Source of the DNA: Dryas octopetala
Taxonomy: Eukaryota; Streptophyta; Magnoliopsida; Rosales; Rosaceae
Direction of reading: 5' to 3'
Length of the DNA stretch: 64,000 nt
Assembly (NCBI GenBank): GCA_963921425.1
Contig: OY992836.1
Span: 10,323,304 to 10,387,303, forward strand
Position 1 is the stretch's first letter, and each line of letters begins with the position of its first letter. The notes under the pieces were generated by a model. That model ran no database searches and was not told the DNA's origin. It saw nothing but the letters and a program-made list of their open reading frames with translations. Positions 11,878-23,493 of this stretch are shown one piece after another. A program made the translations under genes and the position numbers.

Positions 11878-13489
11878 CTAAATTCAATCACGAGGGAGGG
11901 AAATTTCACTGCTGCTGCGTCAGACCTTGAGTCCAGTGCCAATCAAATTCATCTTTTTTCATTTCAACGCATTACATTAATACATTTTATGGAAATTTAG
12001 AGTGGAAAGTTGAATTGCAAGTTGCAACCGAGCATTAATTAGTAGGCAATGTGTATATAAAAAGCAAAATATACTTTTGTGCTTTAATTGTAACTGGTCA
12101 TCAGTTACTAATAATTTACTATAAACAATAATAGTAAGTTAGTAACACAGTGAGATAAGTGTATCCATTGAGAAAAATAAAGGGACGAACCTATAACAGT
12201 AACCATCTATCAGTATCGATAAGGGGTTTTTGTAGTAGTGTGCCATGCAATCCATTTTGGCCCTTCTATAAACTTCCCCTATAATAATAGGACACATATT
12301 ATTTTCTAAAAATCTTTATATACAATTAGGGTAATAACCTAATTTATGATTATTCACAATTCCAGAATTGGTAGGAGAACTTATGTATTTTTTTGAAGAA
12401 ACATTTTGTATTTGTATTTATATGGGAAGCAAATTAGTAAACTTTGTTTATTATGTTTAGACAAATTAATGGGTAGAATAAACAATGGTTAAACCATTTT
12501 CATACTTTTCTTATGTGGCTAAGTATTGTTGTATTCTAAAGCAAAACCCTTCAATATTGGTGGTTTTCCTCACCAAAGCAACATCTTATTTGTTTTAATT
12601 TGTGGTATATATAGGTTGTCTTTCCTTGATTTTTCTAAGAAAGAGCTTTCTGAACCTCATACACCTTTATATCAATGATGCTACGGGTGCCAAATCTTTT
12701 TCCAAATTCTAAACACCAACTGATGTCTATCACACATGTCACATTTCTCATTGCCATGCTAGTATGCTACGGGTGCCAAACCTTATCCCAAAGAAACTAT
12801 CTTGTAGTTGTACTGCCAAACCTTTTCACATGTCACATGGAGGTTATGACATATATGATATGCCAGATTCTAGTTTGAGAGCAGAGAATGACCACAAGCC
12901 AAAGCTAAGAAATGGAAGCAATAAAGACTCAATTCTTATGTTGGCCCTCATATTTAACATATACATGTTAGAAAAATGAATGCCACATGAAATTCTCCAT
13001 AGTATTTATTGTCGATTGGGGAGTTCTTAACATTTTGATTTTGTGCGCGCGGTTAAGGAGTTTTTATTTATTTATTTTTTTTTTTTTTTTTTATGAAGTT
13101 GGTTTAGGCCAATTGAGAAAATGTAAAAGCTTGCATTACTTATTGTAGAATGATTGAGGTGTTGCGTGTGCTGAACTAAACAATTTTTTATAACTTAATC
13201 TTAAAAACCCCAATAAAAGCCTGAAGCTGGATAGAAATAGGCTTTATTCTGTAACATGGAAGAACAGTGTAACAAGAAGAAACTATGGTATATAGTTTAG
13301 GTATCATTTTCTTATTTATTTTATAATTTTCACTTTCTCCATCCTATATATGTTTATTTGTGATCCTATTTACTGACTATATTGTCATGCACCCAAACCT
13401 CACACCCCATTTAAAGTTTTGGCACAGAAGTGAGTCTTTGGCCTCAAAAAATATGGTCATTTGAATTATCTACAATTTTAGCTTAAAAA
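11878..13489. other. Intergenic, no gene seen
   Basis: AT-rich. The phrase 'atgctacgggtgccaaa' occurs twice (about 12677 and 12764) with a shared 'cacatgtcaca' word, a local duplication. The short frames across it do not look coding. A TTTA/poly(T) run lies at about 13065-13092. Confidence 0.5.
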
Positions 13490-13750
13490 ATACAGTAAAT
13501 TACTAAAAAGTTCATTTTACAGCCCTTAGTGAAAAAAAAACTACCTAAAAAGTTGAAATGATAAATAGGTCCACTTTGTACAAATAAAGTTTACGTTATG
13601 TTTTTTTTTGTACAAAAAAATCTGTGGAAAAAAATATAACGTGAACTTTATTTGTACAAAATGGACCTATTTATAATTTCAACTTTTTAGACGAGTTTTT
13701 TTTTTTGTACAAAAGGCTCTCAAATAGACCTTTTAGTAATTGAGCCTAAA
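13490..13750. mobile_element. Palindromic MITE-like hairpin
   Basis: The two halves are inverse copies: 'gttgaaatgataaataggtc' with 'cactttgtacaaataaagtt' (13551-13592) reappears as 'aactttatttgtacaaaatg' with 'gacctatttataatttcaac' (about 13643-13683). The outer flanks AATTACTAAAAAG (about 13498) and CTTTTAGTAATT (about 13731) extend the pairing. The central loop is near 13600-13640. No target duplication could be fixed, so the borders are approximate. Confidence 0.5.
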
Positions 13751-14036
13751 AAATAAGCTTAGAGGGGGGTGTTGATCCAACCCAACTTAAATGAACAAAA
13801 ATTGAGGCCCCAAAATAGCAACTCATACCTGTCAAAAGATACATCACAAATAGACTTTGGATCAAGCATTCTGATTCTTATAGCATCTGTCACAAAAAGC
13901 TCTTTATATATGAGTGGCTGCACACAGTAAAATGTCAACAGTAGCTTCAAAGAAACATTCATGCCAATACCAATAGATTTTTTTTTCTTTTGAATTTCAG
14001 CATAACAGGTAAGGTAACAATTTCTTAATTGTTTGC

Positions 14037-14180
14037 TCAAGCAGAAGCAAGAACACCAATGGACACAAAGTTTAAGTTATGACCATATATGTTGGGAACC
14101 CTGCATCTGTCTGCAACATTCAAGGCATCTGAAAGAGGTGCATCCACGCTAAGAATATCAAATTTTTTCCTGGCCGCAGA
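14037..14180 (-). pseudogene. Unrecognised possible terminal exon or gene relic
   Basis: After a candidate splice acceptor near 14176, the minus strand reads about 46 residues including FDILSVDAPLSDALNVAD and VPNIYGHNLNFVSIGVLASA and then a stop at 14037-14039. It reads more like protein than the surrounding sequence, but I cannot name the family, and no convincing upstream exons were joined. A further open stretch on the same strand at about 14640-14800 (WFLWWFVADHHDYEYRKTDR) could be a partner. Either may be chance. Confidence 0.2.
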
Positions 14181-14199
14181 TAAAAAGAAGCTCAGTATA

Positions 14200-15100
14200 A
14201 TAAAGTTGCTTCACTTTCTTAAAACGATTAAGACATGACCCGTAATGTTTTTTTGCCACCTCCCTAAATTACAATCTGGAAAGGTATGTAATTTTTCCAT
14301 AATTCTCACCATATTCACTTGAAATTAAAGAGGTGGCAAAAAGAATATGAGTATAACCTGAACGGTTTAGAATTCTACCATCAGCTTGGAAAATTAATTT
14401 AGTACAATCTAAGGGAAATGCCACACATTTGGAATTCAATTACGACTTTGAATACCTTCTCAAGTCAATTCAAAGAAATTTCCGTTGACATTACCGTCTC
14501 AACAATCAGTTTTTTCTGAAATCTAGCTATTTTTATCCTCAAGAGTCAAGACATGCTGAAAGTATAAATGGGTAGCTAAGCAGGAAAATGACTAGAGGAA
14601 AGACCGCATAATGTACCGAACAAATAAAAGGCAAGAAACAAACCTCAAAATGTCCTCCTTCCACCTGTCGGTTTTTCGATACTCATAATCGTGATGATCG
14701 GCAACAAACCACCACAGGAACCAGGTTAGTGTCTGGGATCGAGCAGATGACATTTGTTCGATCCATGGGACCGTCAATGGTAAACCTGGCTGGTGAGGAG
14801 AGGGGGTTGAGACAAAGTGTGAGGAAGAAACAGAACATAAGAGGTAAGGGTGTTAAAGGGTGTAGAAAAAAAAAAAAAAAGGAACTTGATGACAGCTTTA
14901 ATAAAGGAAAAAAAAAAAATTGATCACGGCAGGTCATATTAGCTGATAAGATATATCAAATGCTTCATTATGTGGTTGGAAGATGTGGTATATACAATAT
15001 TACTTTGGACACATAGTTGAGCTCTGTAGCATCGTTAATAGAGTAACAAAAAAGAATGAGTTACCACTACGTTACCTTACAAGAAATGTAGCAACACCAC
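14200..15100. other. Intergenic, no confident gene
   Basis: Mostly non-coding. It includes poly(A) runs near 14868-14881 and 14911-14920. See the uncertain exon candidate at 14037-14180 for the only coding-like signal. Confidence 0.4.
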
Positions 15101-15173
15101 CTAAAATAAGGCTCTTCAACTCGCTCTTCGATGCTCCTTCTATGTTTGATAGAATGCTACTGAGGACTGTTTG

Positions 15174-15254
15174 CCAAATTCATACACTTACAATGTCTTG
15201 ATAGATGGGCTCTGCAAAGAGAGAAAAATGCAGGAAGCATCATTACTGGTAAAG
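15174..15254 (+). pseudogene. Isolated PPR repeat fragment, inverted
   Basis: Twenty-seven codons in one frame read as a classic P-type pentatricopeptide motif (PNSYTYNVLIDGLCKERKMQ, then EASLLVK). It lies on the plus strand, opposite to the related decayed PPR sequence at 15537-16860, where a sister motif reads VGLCKEREMQEALLML. It is probably a piece of the same gene inverted during decay. Confidence 0.6.
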
Positions 15255-15536
15255 AAAACGTAGTGAAGCCTAGAAACCCCACTTAAACAATTCTAATTAA
15301 GCAAATGCTGAAGGAGGCTTTGACCATGCTCATAGGCTTTTTTCAACCAGATGGTTTCTGTCATTAACCAGCATGATCTATTTACTCACATTACATTTTT
15401 TCATGTATAAAGCAATATTGATAATATATAAGAAACGCAGAAGCTGATGAAGATCAGTATTTTACATTCCATCCATGCCCTCAATCAACATTGTATTTGT
15501 CTGAGGATGAAGTTGGCAACCCATTTTCTACATCAT

Positions 15537-16860
15537 TCATAGCAGCTCAGAGCATCTATCGACAAGACTCCTCTTAAGTAAACTATCCAGGAGAACTTTC
15601 CAAGCTACTTCATCATAGTTATACCCACAACGAAGAATACTGCATAAAACAACTCTTGCCTTCTCGCTATTCTTTTCATCAAATAGACCGCATACAAGGA
15701 ACATGGAGGACTCAAATGTTGGTAAAGAACAATGCTCAATCATAGTATCCAGCATTACTGCCTCTCCATACACTAGCAGCTAAAATCAACAATTAAGAAG
15801 AGAATTATAATTATCCTTTCTGGGAGATTGAAATGCACCTATCTCTCATATGAGCATACGGGGCTACTCCAGAACGCGCCTCCCTTTGCAAAGTCCTATT
15901 ATAAGCTTGTCATAAGTGTTAATATTGGTGAAACCATATCCAACCATCTTCTCAAGGATCTCTAAAGCAATTTCGAAATCCATTAATTATGCAACCAGCA
16001 TCAAGCATGCACTTAAGAACACCAAATGCACAATCTATTAATCTCATAGGTCCATATGAATCAACTAATATAATATGTAAGTCAATGAATCTGTGACTAT
16101 TCCTTCTGCATATTCCCTCTGTTGCAGCAATATGTATGAATAAATTTAGTGCAAGTAAATAAATCAGGTTGATAATTACGAGCAAAAAACATCAGGTGAA
16201 AAAGCTAGCTTATGAGCATGGGCTAAGTCTCCTTTCAGCATTTGTTTAATTAGAGTTGTATAAGACTATAAATAGAGACGGTAGGTAGGTTTCACACCAC
16301 TACTTAACATCTTATTTAGCATTAACAATGCTTCCTGCATTTCTCTCTCTTTGCACAGCCCAACTATAAAGGCACTCCACAACAAGCATTCCACCAAACA
16401 AAGAATAGGCATGTTCATTGTCCCAAACTTGCAGTAGCCATGAACCATTGTATATATACTATGCGAAATCACGTCTAACATCTCCAAATACAGTTCTCAA
16501 ATCTTCAGTTAGAGAAAACTTAGATAACGACATCAAAAGCAAATTGTAGCACCTGAGAGTGAGCTTGATTCATCCGCCGCAAAAAGTCCAGCACGAACTG
16601 GGCTTCGTGGACCGAATCGTAAGCCATAATCATCGAAGAAGCCATTGGGAAGCAGAATGTTCTGTGTTTGCATCCGGGTTTTTGGGCAATCCAAGTGTAG
16701 AAGCTTTAACGCAGTTTGAAGGTCCAGATAGAGACAACCGGATGGGGATATGCAGGGGATTAGTTTTCAAGCGAAGGGTGTCTTTGTCAATTCGGACAAG
16801 AATAATAGCGAAGAGCTGGGAGTAGTGAGAGTGCGAGTGTTTGATTCTATTGATATGGGA
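15537..16860 (-). pseudogene. Decayed P-type PPR gene
   Basis: Colinear fragments on the minus strand resemble one mitochondrial-type PPR protein. The N-terminal piece is near 16550-16650 (VHEAQFVLDFLRRMN). Middle pieces are at about 16330-16470 (SIYTMVHGYCKFGT and VGLCKEREMQEALLMLNKML) and about 16010-16080 (LIDCAFGVLKCMLDAGC). The C-terminal piece is at 15540-15760 (VLCSILRCGYNYDEVAWK, then VLLDSLLKRSLVDRCSELL). Frames change between pieces, stops intervene, and there is room for far fewer repeats than a full-length protein (typically over 800 residues), so the gene is broken and internally deleted. It resembles Arabidopsis At5g65560 from memory. It lies head to head with the intact DYW gene at 16899. 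Confidence 0.7.
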
Positions 16861-16898
16861 AATGGCTTTGCCTAAGCTTTTGACACATAGCCATTGAA

Positions 16899-19040
16899 AT
16901 GAGCGTACCCAGACTACGCCAACTCAACCACCTCAAGTGTTTGACATCTATTGCTCAGAGTCGAAGCTGCTTTGACGCCTCCTTTAAGAATACAAGCCTC
17001 ACAGAGGCCTCCCAGTTCTACTCTTCTCTGCTTCAACAATGTACCCACAAAAGGTCCTTGATAGACGTGGGAATGGTTCAAACCCATATGATCAAATCCG
17101 GTTGCATACACCTCAATTTAGGTAATAAGCTCGTTGATGCGTTTTTGAAGTGTGGTAGCATTAGCCATGCACGTAAACTGTTCGATGAGTTGCCTAACAG
17201 GCATGTAGTGATCTGGAATTCAATGATTTCTTCTTATATTAGCCACAAAAACAGTAAGGAGGCTATTGGGTTGTATGAGAGGATGGTCCCGGACGGAGTT
17301 TTCCCAGATGAATACACGTTTTCATGTGTTTTCAAGGCTTTTTCTGATCTGGGTCTTGTACATGAAGGCCAGAGAGCTCATGGGTTGTCAGTGGTTTTGG
17401 GTCTAGAGGTGTCAAATGTGTTTGTTGGCAGTGCCCTTGTTGATATGTATGCAAAGTTTGGGAGAATGAAGGATGCCCGGTTGATCTCGAATCGTGTTGT
17501 GGACAAAGATGTTGTTTTGTTTACGGGGTTGATTGTTGGCTACTCTAAGCATGGTGATGATGATGAAGCTCTAGAGGTTTTTGGGGACATGATCAACCAA
17601 GGAATTAAGGCTAATGAGTATACGTTTGCTAGCATCTTGATCACTTGTGGGAATTTAGAGGATTTAACTAATGGTAAGTTGGTCCATGGTCTGGTTATCA
17701 AGTCTGGTTCGGAACCTGCTGTGGCTTCACAGACTTCACTACTAACCATGTATGCTAGATGTGGCTTGATTGATGATTCTCTAAGGATTTTCAAAGGGTT
17801 TTTGCATCCAAACCAGGTAACATGGACATCTCTTATTGTGGCCCTTGTGCGAAATGGTAGAGAAGAGTTAGCTTTGACAAAGTTCAGAAGAATGATTCGT
17901 AATTCAACAGTTCCGAATTCTTTCACGCTATCTGGTGTTCTTCAGGCATGCTCAAACCTTGCTATGATTGATGAAGGAAAACAAATCCATGCCATGGTCA
18001 CAAAATTTGGATTGGATAGAGACATATATGCTGGTGCTTCTCTCATTAACTTGTATGGGAAATGCGGAAGTACAGAGATGGCAAGGTCTGTTTTTGATGC
18101 CTTAATTGAAATTGATATGGTATCCATGAACTCCATGATATATAGTTATGCGCAGAATGGATTTGGACACGAAGCACTTCAACTTTTTAATGGAATGAAA
18201 GACTTTAGACTTGAACCAAATGATGTGACAATTTTGAGTGTTCTCTTGGCATGCAACAATTCAGGATTGGTTCAAGAAGGCTGCCAAATCTTTGCTACCA
18301 TTAGGAATAATCATAATTTTGAGTTGACAAGAGATCACTATGCTTGCATGGTTGATTTGCTTGGGCGATGTGGGAGGCTTGAAGAGGCTGAAATATTAAT
18401 AAAACAAGTCAGCAATCCAGATGTAGTCTTATGGAGGACACTGCTAAGTGCATGTAAACTTCATGGAGAGGTGGAGATGGCAGAAAGAGCTGTAAATAAA
18501 GTGCTTGAACTTGCTCCAGGTGACGAGGGGTCTCATGTCCTGTTGACAAATGTTTATGCTTCAACTGGTAATTGGAGTCAAGTTATAGGGATGAAAAGCA
18601 CAATGAGGGATATGAAAATTAAGAAGAATCCTGCAATGAGTTGGGTTGAAGTGGATAGGAAGGTTCACTCTTTCATGGCTGGAGATTTGTCCCATCCAAG
18701 ATCTAGAGAGATAAATGAAACATTAGAAAAACTGATTGAGAAGGTAGAAATCTTGGGTTATGTTCCTGATACAAAATTTGTGTTGCAGGACTTGGATGAG
18801 GAGAACAAGAAGAGGTCTTTGTACTATCACAGCGAGAAACTAGCCATTGCCTTTGCTCTATTGATGAGTAGTGATAAGAATACCATTATCAGGATATTTA
18901 AGAACCTTAAAGTTTGTGGGGACTGTCATTCCTGGATCAAATTTGTCACCAAAGTTATTGGGAGACGAATAATTGCTCGGGATGCTAAGAGATTCCATCA
19001 TTTTAAGGATGGATTTTGTTCCTGTGGAGACTATTGGTGA
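16899..19040 (+). CDS. PLS-class pentatricopeptide repeat protein with DYW domain
   Basis: Single-exon gene, 713 residues, typical of plant organellar RNA-editing factors. The sequence is a run of about 35-residue PPR units (for example VFVGSALVDMYAKFGRMKDA and VTWTSLIVALVRNGREELAL), then E and E+ regions, then a complete DYW cytidine-deaminase domain in the last 95 or so residues. The zinc and catalytic signature is intact: HSEKLA (about 644), CGDCH (about 674), and the C-terminal tripeptide Asp-Tyr-Trp. Family proteins bind single-stranded RNA in mitochondria or plastids, one base per repeat, and convert specific C to U. The N-terminus (Ser, Arg, Leu rich, few acids) fits an organellar transit peptide. 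The ATG at 16899 precedes the transit-like segment. From memory it resembles At5g65570. Its editing site cannot be told from this reading. Confidence 0.93.
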   Translation: MSVPRLRQLNHLKCLTSIAQSRSCFDASFKNTSLTEASQFYSSLLQQCTHKRSLIDVGMVQTHMIKSGCIHLNLGNKLVDAFLKCGSISHARKLFDELPNRHVVIWNSMISSYISHKNSKEAIGLYERMVPDGVFPDEYTFSCVFKAFSDLGLVHEGQRAHGLSVVLGLEVSNVFVGSALVDMYAKFGRMKDARLISNRVVDKDVVLFTGLIVGYSKHGDDDEALEVFGDMINQGIKANEYTFASILITCGNLEDLTNGKLVHGLVIKSGSEPAVASQTSLLTMYARCGLIDDSLRIFKGFLHPNQVTWTSLIVALVRNGREELALTKFRRMIRNSTVPNSFTLSGVLQACSNLAMIDEGKQIHAMVTKFGLDRDIYAGASLINLYGKCGSTEMARSVFDALIEIDMVSMNSMIYSYAQNGFGHEALQLFNGMKDFRLEPNDVTILSVLLACNNSGLVQEGCQIFATIRNNHNFELTRDHYACMVDLLGRCGRLEEAEILIKQVSNPDVVLWRTLLSACKLHGEVEMAERAVNKVLELAPGDEGSHVLLTNVYASTGNWSQVIGMKSTMRDMKIKKNPAMSWVEVDRKVHSFMAGDLSHPRSREINETLEKLIEKVEILGYVPDTKFVLQDLDEENKKRSLYYHSEKLAIAFALLMSSDKNTIIRIFKNLKVCGDCHSWIKFVTKVIGRRIIARDAKRFHHFKDGFCSCGDYW

Positions 19041-20206
19041 ATCCCCATTGTGATGTAGTCAATTTTACTGTTAGATCGGCAGAGGCAATATTGATCTTTT
19101 CTGCTGATGGATTCACCAACTGTTTGATTGGCTGTGTAATTAATCACTTTATGCACACCTGTGTTGCAAGCTTCTGCCAATGATTGATCTTCATGGACGC
19201 ACATTCTATTTGACAAATTTGAGAATCTTGGTAGGCAAGGTACTTTAAATTGCAAAATGACTTGTGTTTTCTAGATGAAATAGCAAATTTAGTAGGAATT
19301 TAATTGCTATCCTCAAAGTTTTTTTGAGGAAGATATTACCCCAGATGGTATGTGTTTCTGCAGAGATTATTGATGACATAATTCATAATTTCTACATGAC
19401 TTTGTTTTCATCAGTCCTGTGCACATTTGGCTATTCTACTTTTCATTCTGCAGATATTCCCATAAACTGCAGAGATTATTGTTGACACAATTCATAATAT
19501 CTATAATTCTCTGTCTTTCTTTTTTTCAGTCCTCCTATGCACATTAGCCTTTTATACTTTTCATTCTGCAGATACGCCCATAAACTGGATGGCTCAGTCA
19601 ATGAACTTGTATAATTTGTTAATTAATTCTTTTCTATTTTATTAACTCTTCAAACAGCTGCATTGCAAGCTATAGGCCAACTGTTTGTCCGCATGGATTT
19701 GCTTCACTATTAGTGACAGGTGAGAACCTATGTAGAAATCTGTTTAATGTAGAGATGAGTCCATTGGTATTTGATTATAGTACTGCAAAGATGACTTTTG
19801 GAGAACAATCATATGTTGCGCCCATCTCTTTAATTTTTCAAATTAAAGAAACCGATTGATAAATGAGTAGGACACATTAGTGAGTGTTCTCTGCAAGAAA
19901 AATAATTTCTGTTGGTTTGTTTCAAGTTTGGTGCTGTGTCCATTGTAATGCAACTGGTACACATAAGCACTAATTATGCACCGAGTACATATCTGATCCC
20001 TTAATGACTGGTGCTGTGTAGTGATGGAGATCTCGAGATGTGGATTCAAGGGGTCTACAAGCATAATATGTGAGCACACCCCAAATCAGCTCTCTATAGT
20101 TGGGATTTTCACATTTTTCTTCTAAACCCAGATGGACAAATAAAACTCCTGAAGATGTAATTAATATTTACAGCTTACATGGCTACACATTGAGTCCACC
20201 TACAAC
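19041..20206. other. Convergent intergenic spacer with a tandem duplication
   Basis: This spacer lies between the 3' ends of the PPR and DXS genes. Positions about 19361-19600 hold two diverged copies, about 109 bp apart, of a unit containing 'tgcagagattattg', 'ttcataat', 'tcagtcct', 'gcacatt' and 'acttttcattctgcagat'. No gene is seen. Confidence 0.6.
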
Positions 20207-23200
20207 TCACTTGAACTGAAGAGCTTCTTTTGGCCTCCCCAATAGAGATAATACTGTTGCTGAGATATGCCTCGAGGAGAGCCCTGCTTCTTCAATCTGA
20301 TCCTGGGGTGCTCCATGATCAATGTATCTATCAGGAAGTACCATTGCTCTCAACTGCAAAGAAAGCTCCCAAAATTTTAGGGTGAACAAAGAGAGATAAT
20401 AAGGTTAAAAGGAACAAAAATCAGAAATGCTATAAAAAGTACTATGAAATTTAGTACCTTGAGTGGTCCATCTAGAATACCACTTAAACATAGGAAGTGT
20501 GATACATGAGATCCAAAACCTCCAATTGAACCTTCTTCCACTGTAATAAGGATTTCATGCTCATTGGCCAGTTGCTTGATTAGATCTGTATCCAAAGGTT
20601 TGCAAAATCTTGCATCGGCTACTGTCACAGATATGTCCCGTTTTTTCAGCATGCTTGCAGCTTCCACACATTGTTGAACTATGGAACCATATCCCAAAAT
20701 CGCAACTCTACTGCCTTCTATCAGTATTCTTCCTTTACCAATCTATTCAATAGTTATTGAAGAAATATCTAATCAGCTATCTGTTTGGTATCCATCACTT
20801 AATAATTTTAGATTTCATTTATACTAACCTCAAGTGGGGTTCCTTTGTTATTAGCAGGAAGAAGTGCTCCAATACCATTGCCTCTTGGAAACCTGAAGCA
20901 GCTAGGTCTATCATCTATGACTGCTGCTGTGGCGACCATGTTCATCAGTTCAGCTTCATCAGATGGAGCCATAACCACCATGTTGGGCAAGCAAGCCATG
21001 TACGTGATATCAAATGCTCCACAATGGGTGGGCCCATCTGCACCAACCAATCCAGCTCGATCCATTGCAAAGCGAACAGGTAGTTTTTGAAGATCTACAT
21101 CATGAATCACCTATTCACCCATTATAAGTCATTAGAGTCGTATCAAGCAGTGATTTTGTAGAAACTAAGTTTGAAAAGCAAACTACAATTGCCTTTTCTC
21201 TTTTATCAGCTCAGCCTCACCTGGTCATATCCTCGTTGCAGGAATGATGAGTAGATTGCACAGAATGGCTTGAGACCTTCTGCAGCTAAACCAGCTGCAA
21301 ATGTAACAGCATGTTGCTCAGCAATCCCCACGTCGAAGCAACGATCTGGAAACCTCTTCTGGAAATAATTGAGACCAGTTCCACCACCCATTGCTGCATG
21401 GATGGCTACAATCTTCTCATCCGTTTCAGCTTCCTTTATTAGAGATTCAGCAAAGTACTGAGTATATGAAAGTGTAGGGAATTTGGACTTAAATTGCTTG
21501 CCTGTTCTTGGGTCAAACTTGACAACCCCTGAGAGTATAAGGGAAAAAGGATCAGCATAAGGATTCATAACAAGATTCCGGGATCATAAAGTCCAACTCT
21601 CACCATGCATTTTATCAGCTGATGCCTCAGCTGGGGGATAGCCCTTGCCTTTCTCTGTCATGATGTGGATCAAAACTGGCCCTGGGGCAGGCATGGCTTT
21701 CACTCTCTGGAAAATGGTGACTAAGTCTGCAACATTATGCCCATCCACTGGACCAATATAATAAAACCCGAGCTCCTCAAAGAGAGTGGACCCAGAAGCA
21801 CTGATCATGCCCCTTGCGTATTCATCTACTTTTGCTGCAACTTCATGTGTTTGGCCTCCAATTTGCTTCGTAACGCTCTTTGAAAAATATTTTTGAAGTC
21901 AGATATTGAAGTAAAATGAACAGGTCAGAATAGGAAGGGATCATTATTTATAAGCTTAAAGATTTACTTTTGCAGCTTCTCGAAGTTTGCGAAATTGGGT
22001 GCTTGCTTGGAGCTTGGTTAGAGCGCTGCTGAGGGCTCCAACCGGCTTTGCAGGGCCATCAAGAGTGGCGGTGGGTAAAGAGACTTGCTTATTGTCATTC
22101 AATATGACGATAAGGTTAGTATCAAGGTATCCTGCATTGTTCATGGCCTCATATGCTTGCCCTGCAGTCATGGCTCCATCTCCAATCACTGATATGATAT
22201 TATTATTCTTCCCAAGTATGTCTCTTGCAGCTGCCATGCCTGCCAATAGTTTTTAGGGAAAAGGTGGATGATATTAGAAAAAAGTATTCATCTATGTATC
22301 TTGGACATATGTTATGTTAAATTTAAGATTGAAAGGGGATTTGGCAGGGGGGGTGGTGGTTAAGGTGAGAATAAAGGTACCTAAACCAGCAGATATGCTT
22401 GTAGAACTGTGCCCTGCGCCAAAAGCATCGTGAACGCTCTCATCCCTTTTAGGAAACCCTGCAAGGCCTGAAGTTTTCCTAATTGTATGCATCTTGGACC
22501 TCCTTCCAGTAAGGATTTTATGAGGATATGCCTGCACAAGTTATTGCTTCTCTCTCAGAACCTATTGTGTAGAACACTATAATTTAATGTCTGTGACAAA
22601 TTATTCCAAACAAAAGCAGAATCATTTTCTTTTCAATTAAAGTAGAAAAAATAATGTTTATTGCACCTGATGGCCAACATCCCATATGATTTTGTCTTCA
22701 GGGGTGTTGAACACATGATGCAGTGCCACTGTCAGCTCCACCACACCCAAGCTAGAACTAAGATGCCCACCTGATTGTGAAACACTGTAAACAATATCTA
22801 CTCTGAGCTCTGCTGCAAGTTCTTCAAGATCCTGAAGAAAATGTTCCGCAATTATGATGACCACGTAGACGAGTAAAATTACGAAGAGCACCAACACAAC
22901 AAAAGCAGTTGTCTTCCTACCTGTGTGGATAGATTCTTCATGTGAGCTGGGTAATTGATTGTGTCCAACAATGGCGTGGCTGGTTTTTCGCCAGAGTACT
23001 CGATCTTCCATCCATCCTTCTCTTTTCTTATCAACTTGCGGTCCTCACCATCTGAGTTAGCAGCAGAGGCCTTCAAACAGAACTGCCAAAGATGATCAAA
23101 ACAACCATTGGAACATCAATAAACTTAGTGTTTTGACACAACCCACATCAGAAGAAGAAATTCAGAATCTATCAGAAACCCATAAAGGAAAACAAAAAAA

Positions 23201-23409
23201 TAATAATAGGGAAAATGAGAAGCATCTTCTTTAGTTGGAAATCATGGAGCCCATTTGCAGAAACAGAAAACAGAAAGGAACAGTAGAACACATGGAGATG
23301 TAATTCATTAAACCTGTTTTCTGCAACTATGATTTAGTCTTGGACTTGGAGTGTTGAGGCATGAAGAGAAATACTGATTTGGTCTGATGAAGGACCCTGA
23401 AACCGCCAT
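20207..23409 (-). CDS. DXS: 1-deoxy-D-xylulose-5-phosphate synthase, plastidic (10 exons)
   Basis: Exons on the minus strand: 23314-23409, 22921-23082, 22667-22831, 22381-22531, 21968-22239, 21604-21877, 21221-21528, 20829-21110, 20458-20742, 20207-20353. They give 713 residues with continuous phase. The enzyme condenses pyruvate and glyceraldehyde 3-phosphate with thiamine diphosphate, the entry step of the plastid MEP pathway to isoprenoids. The N-terminus (rich in Ser, Asn and Arg, about 50 residues) looks like a chloroplast transit peptide. Visible signatures are the diphosphate-binding [19 protein letters not shown] (Asp212), the conserved [10 protein letters not shown], the pyrimidine-domain [17 protein letters not shown], and [18 protein letters not shown]. 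The segments [21 protein letters not shown] and the C-terminus [20 protein letters not shown] look more like the DXS2 (specialised-metabolism) clade than DXS1; that subtype call is tentative. Confidence 0.95.
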
Positions 23410-23485
23410 GGCTAATCGAATCTAGTTGCAGACAAATGGGAGGAGAAGGTTGTGAGCATTTTAGAGACGGGGACAAGAACCAAGG

Positions 23486-23493
23486 TTATATAG
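23486..23493 (-). promoter_or_regulatory. TATA box of DXS
   Basis: Minus strand CTATATAA, 77-84 bases upstream of the ATG at 23409, in the expected place for a core promoter. Confidence 0.6.

Noticed and set aside
16559..16825. An 88-codon plus-strand frame before the DYW gene
   Set aside because: It is the antisense of the PPR pseudogene's N-terminal relic.
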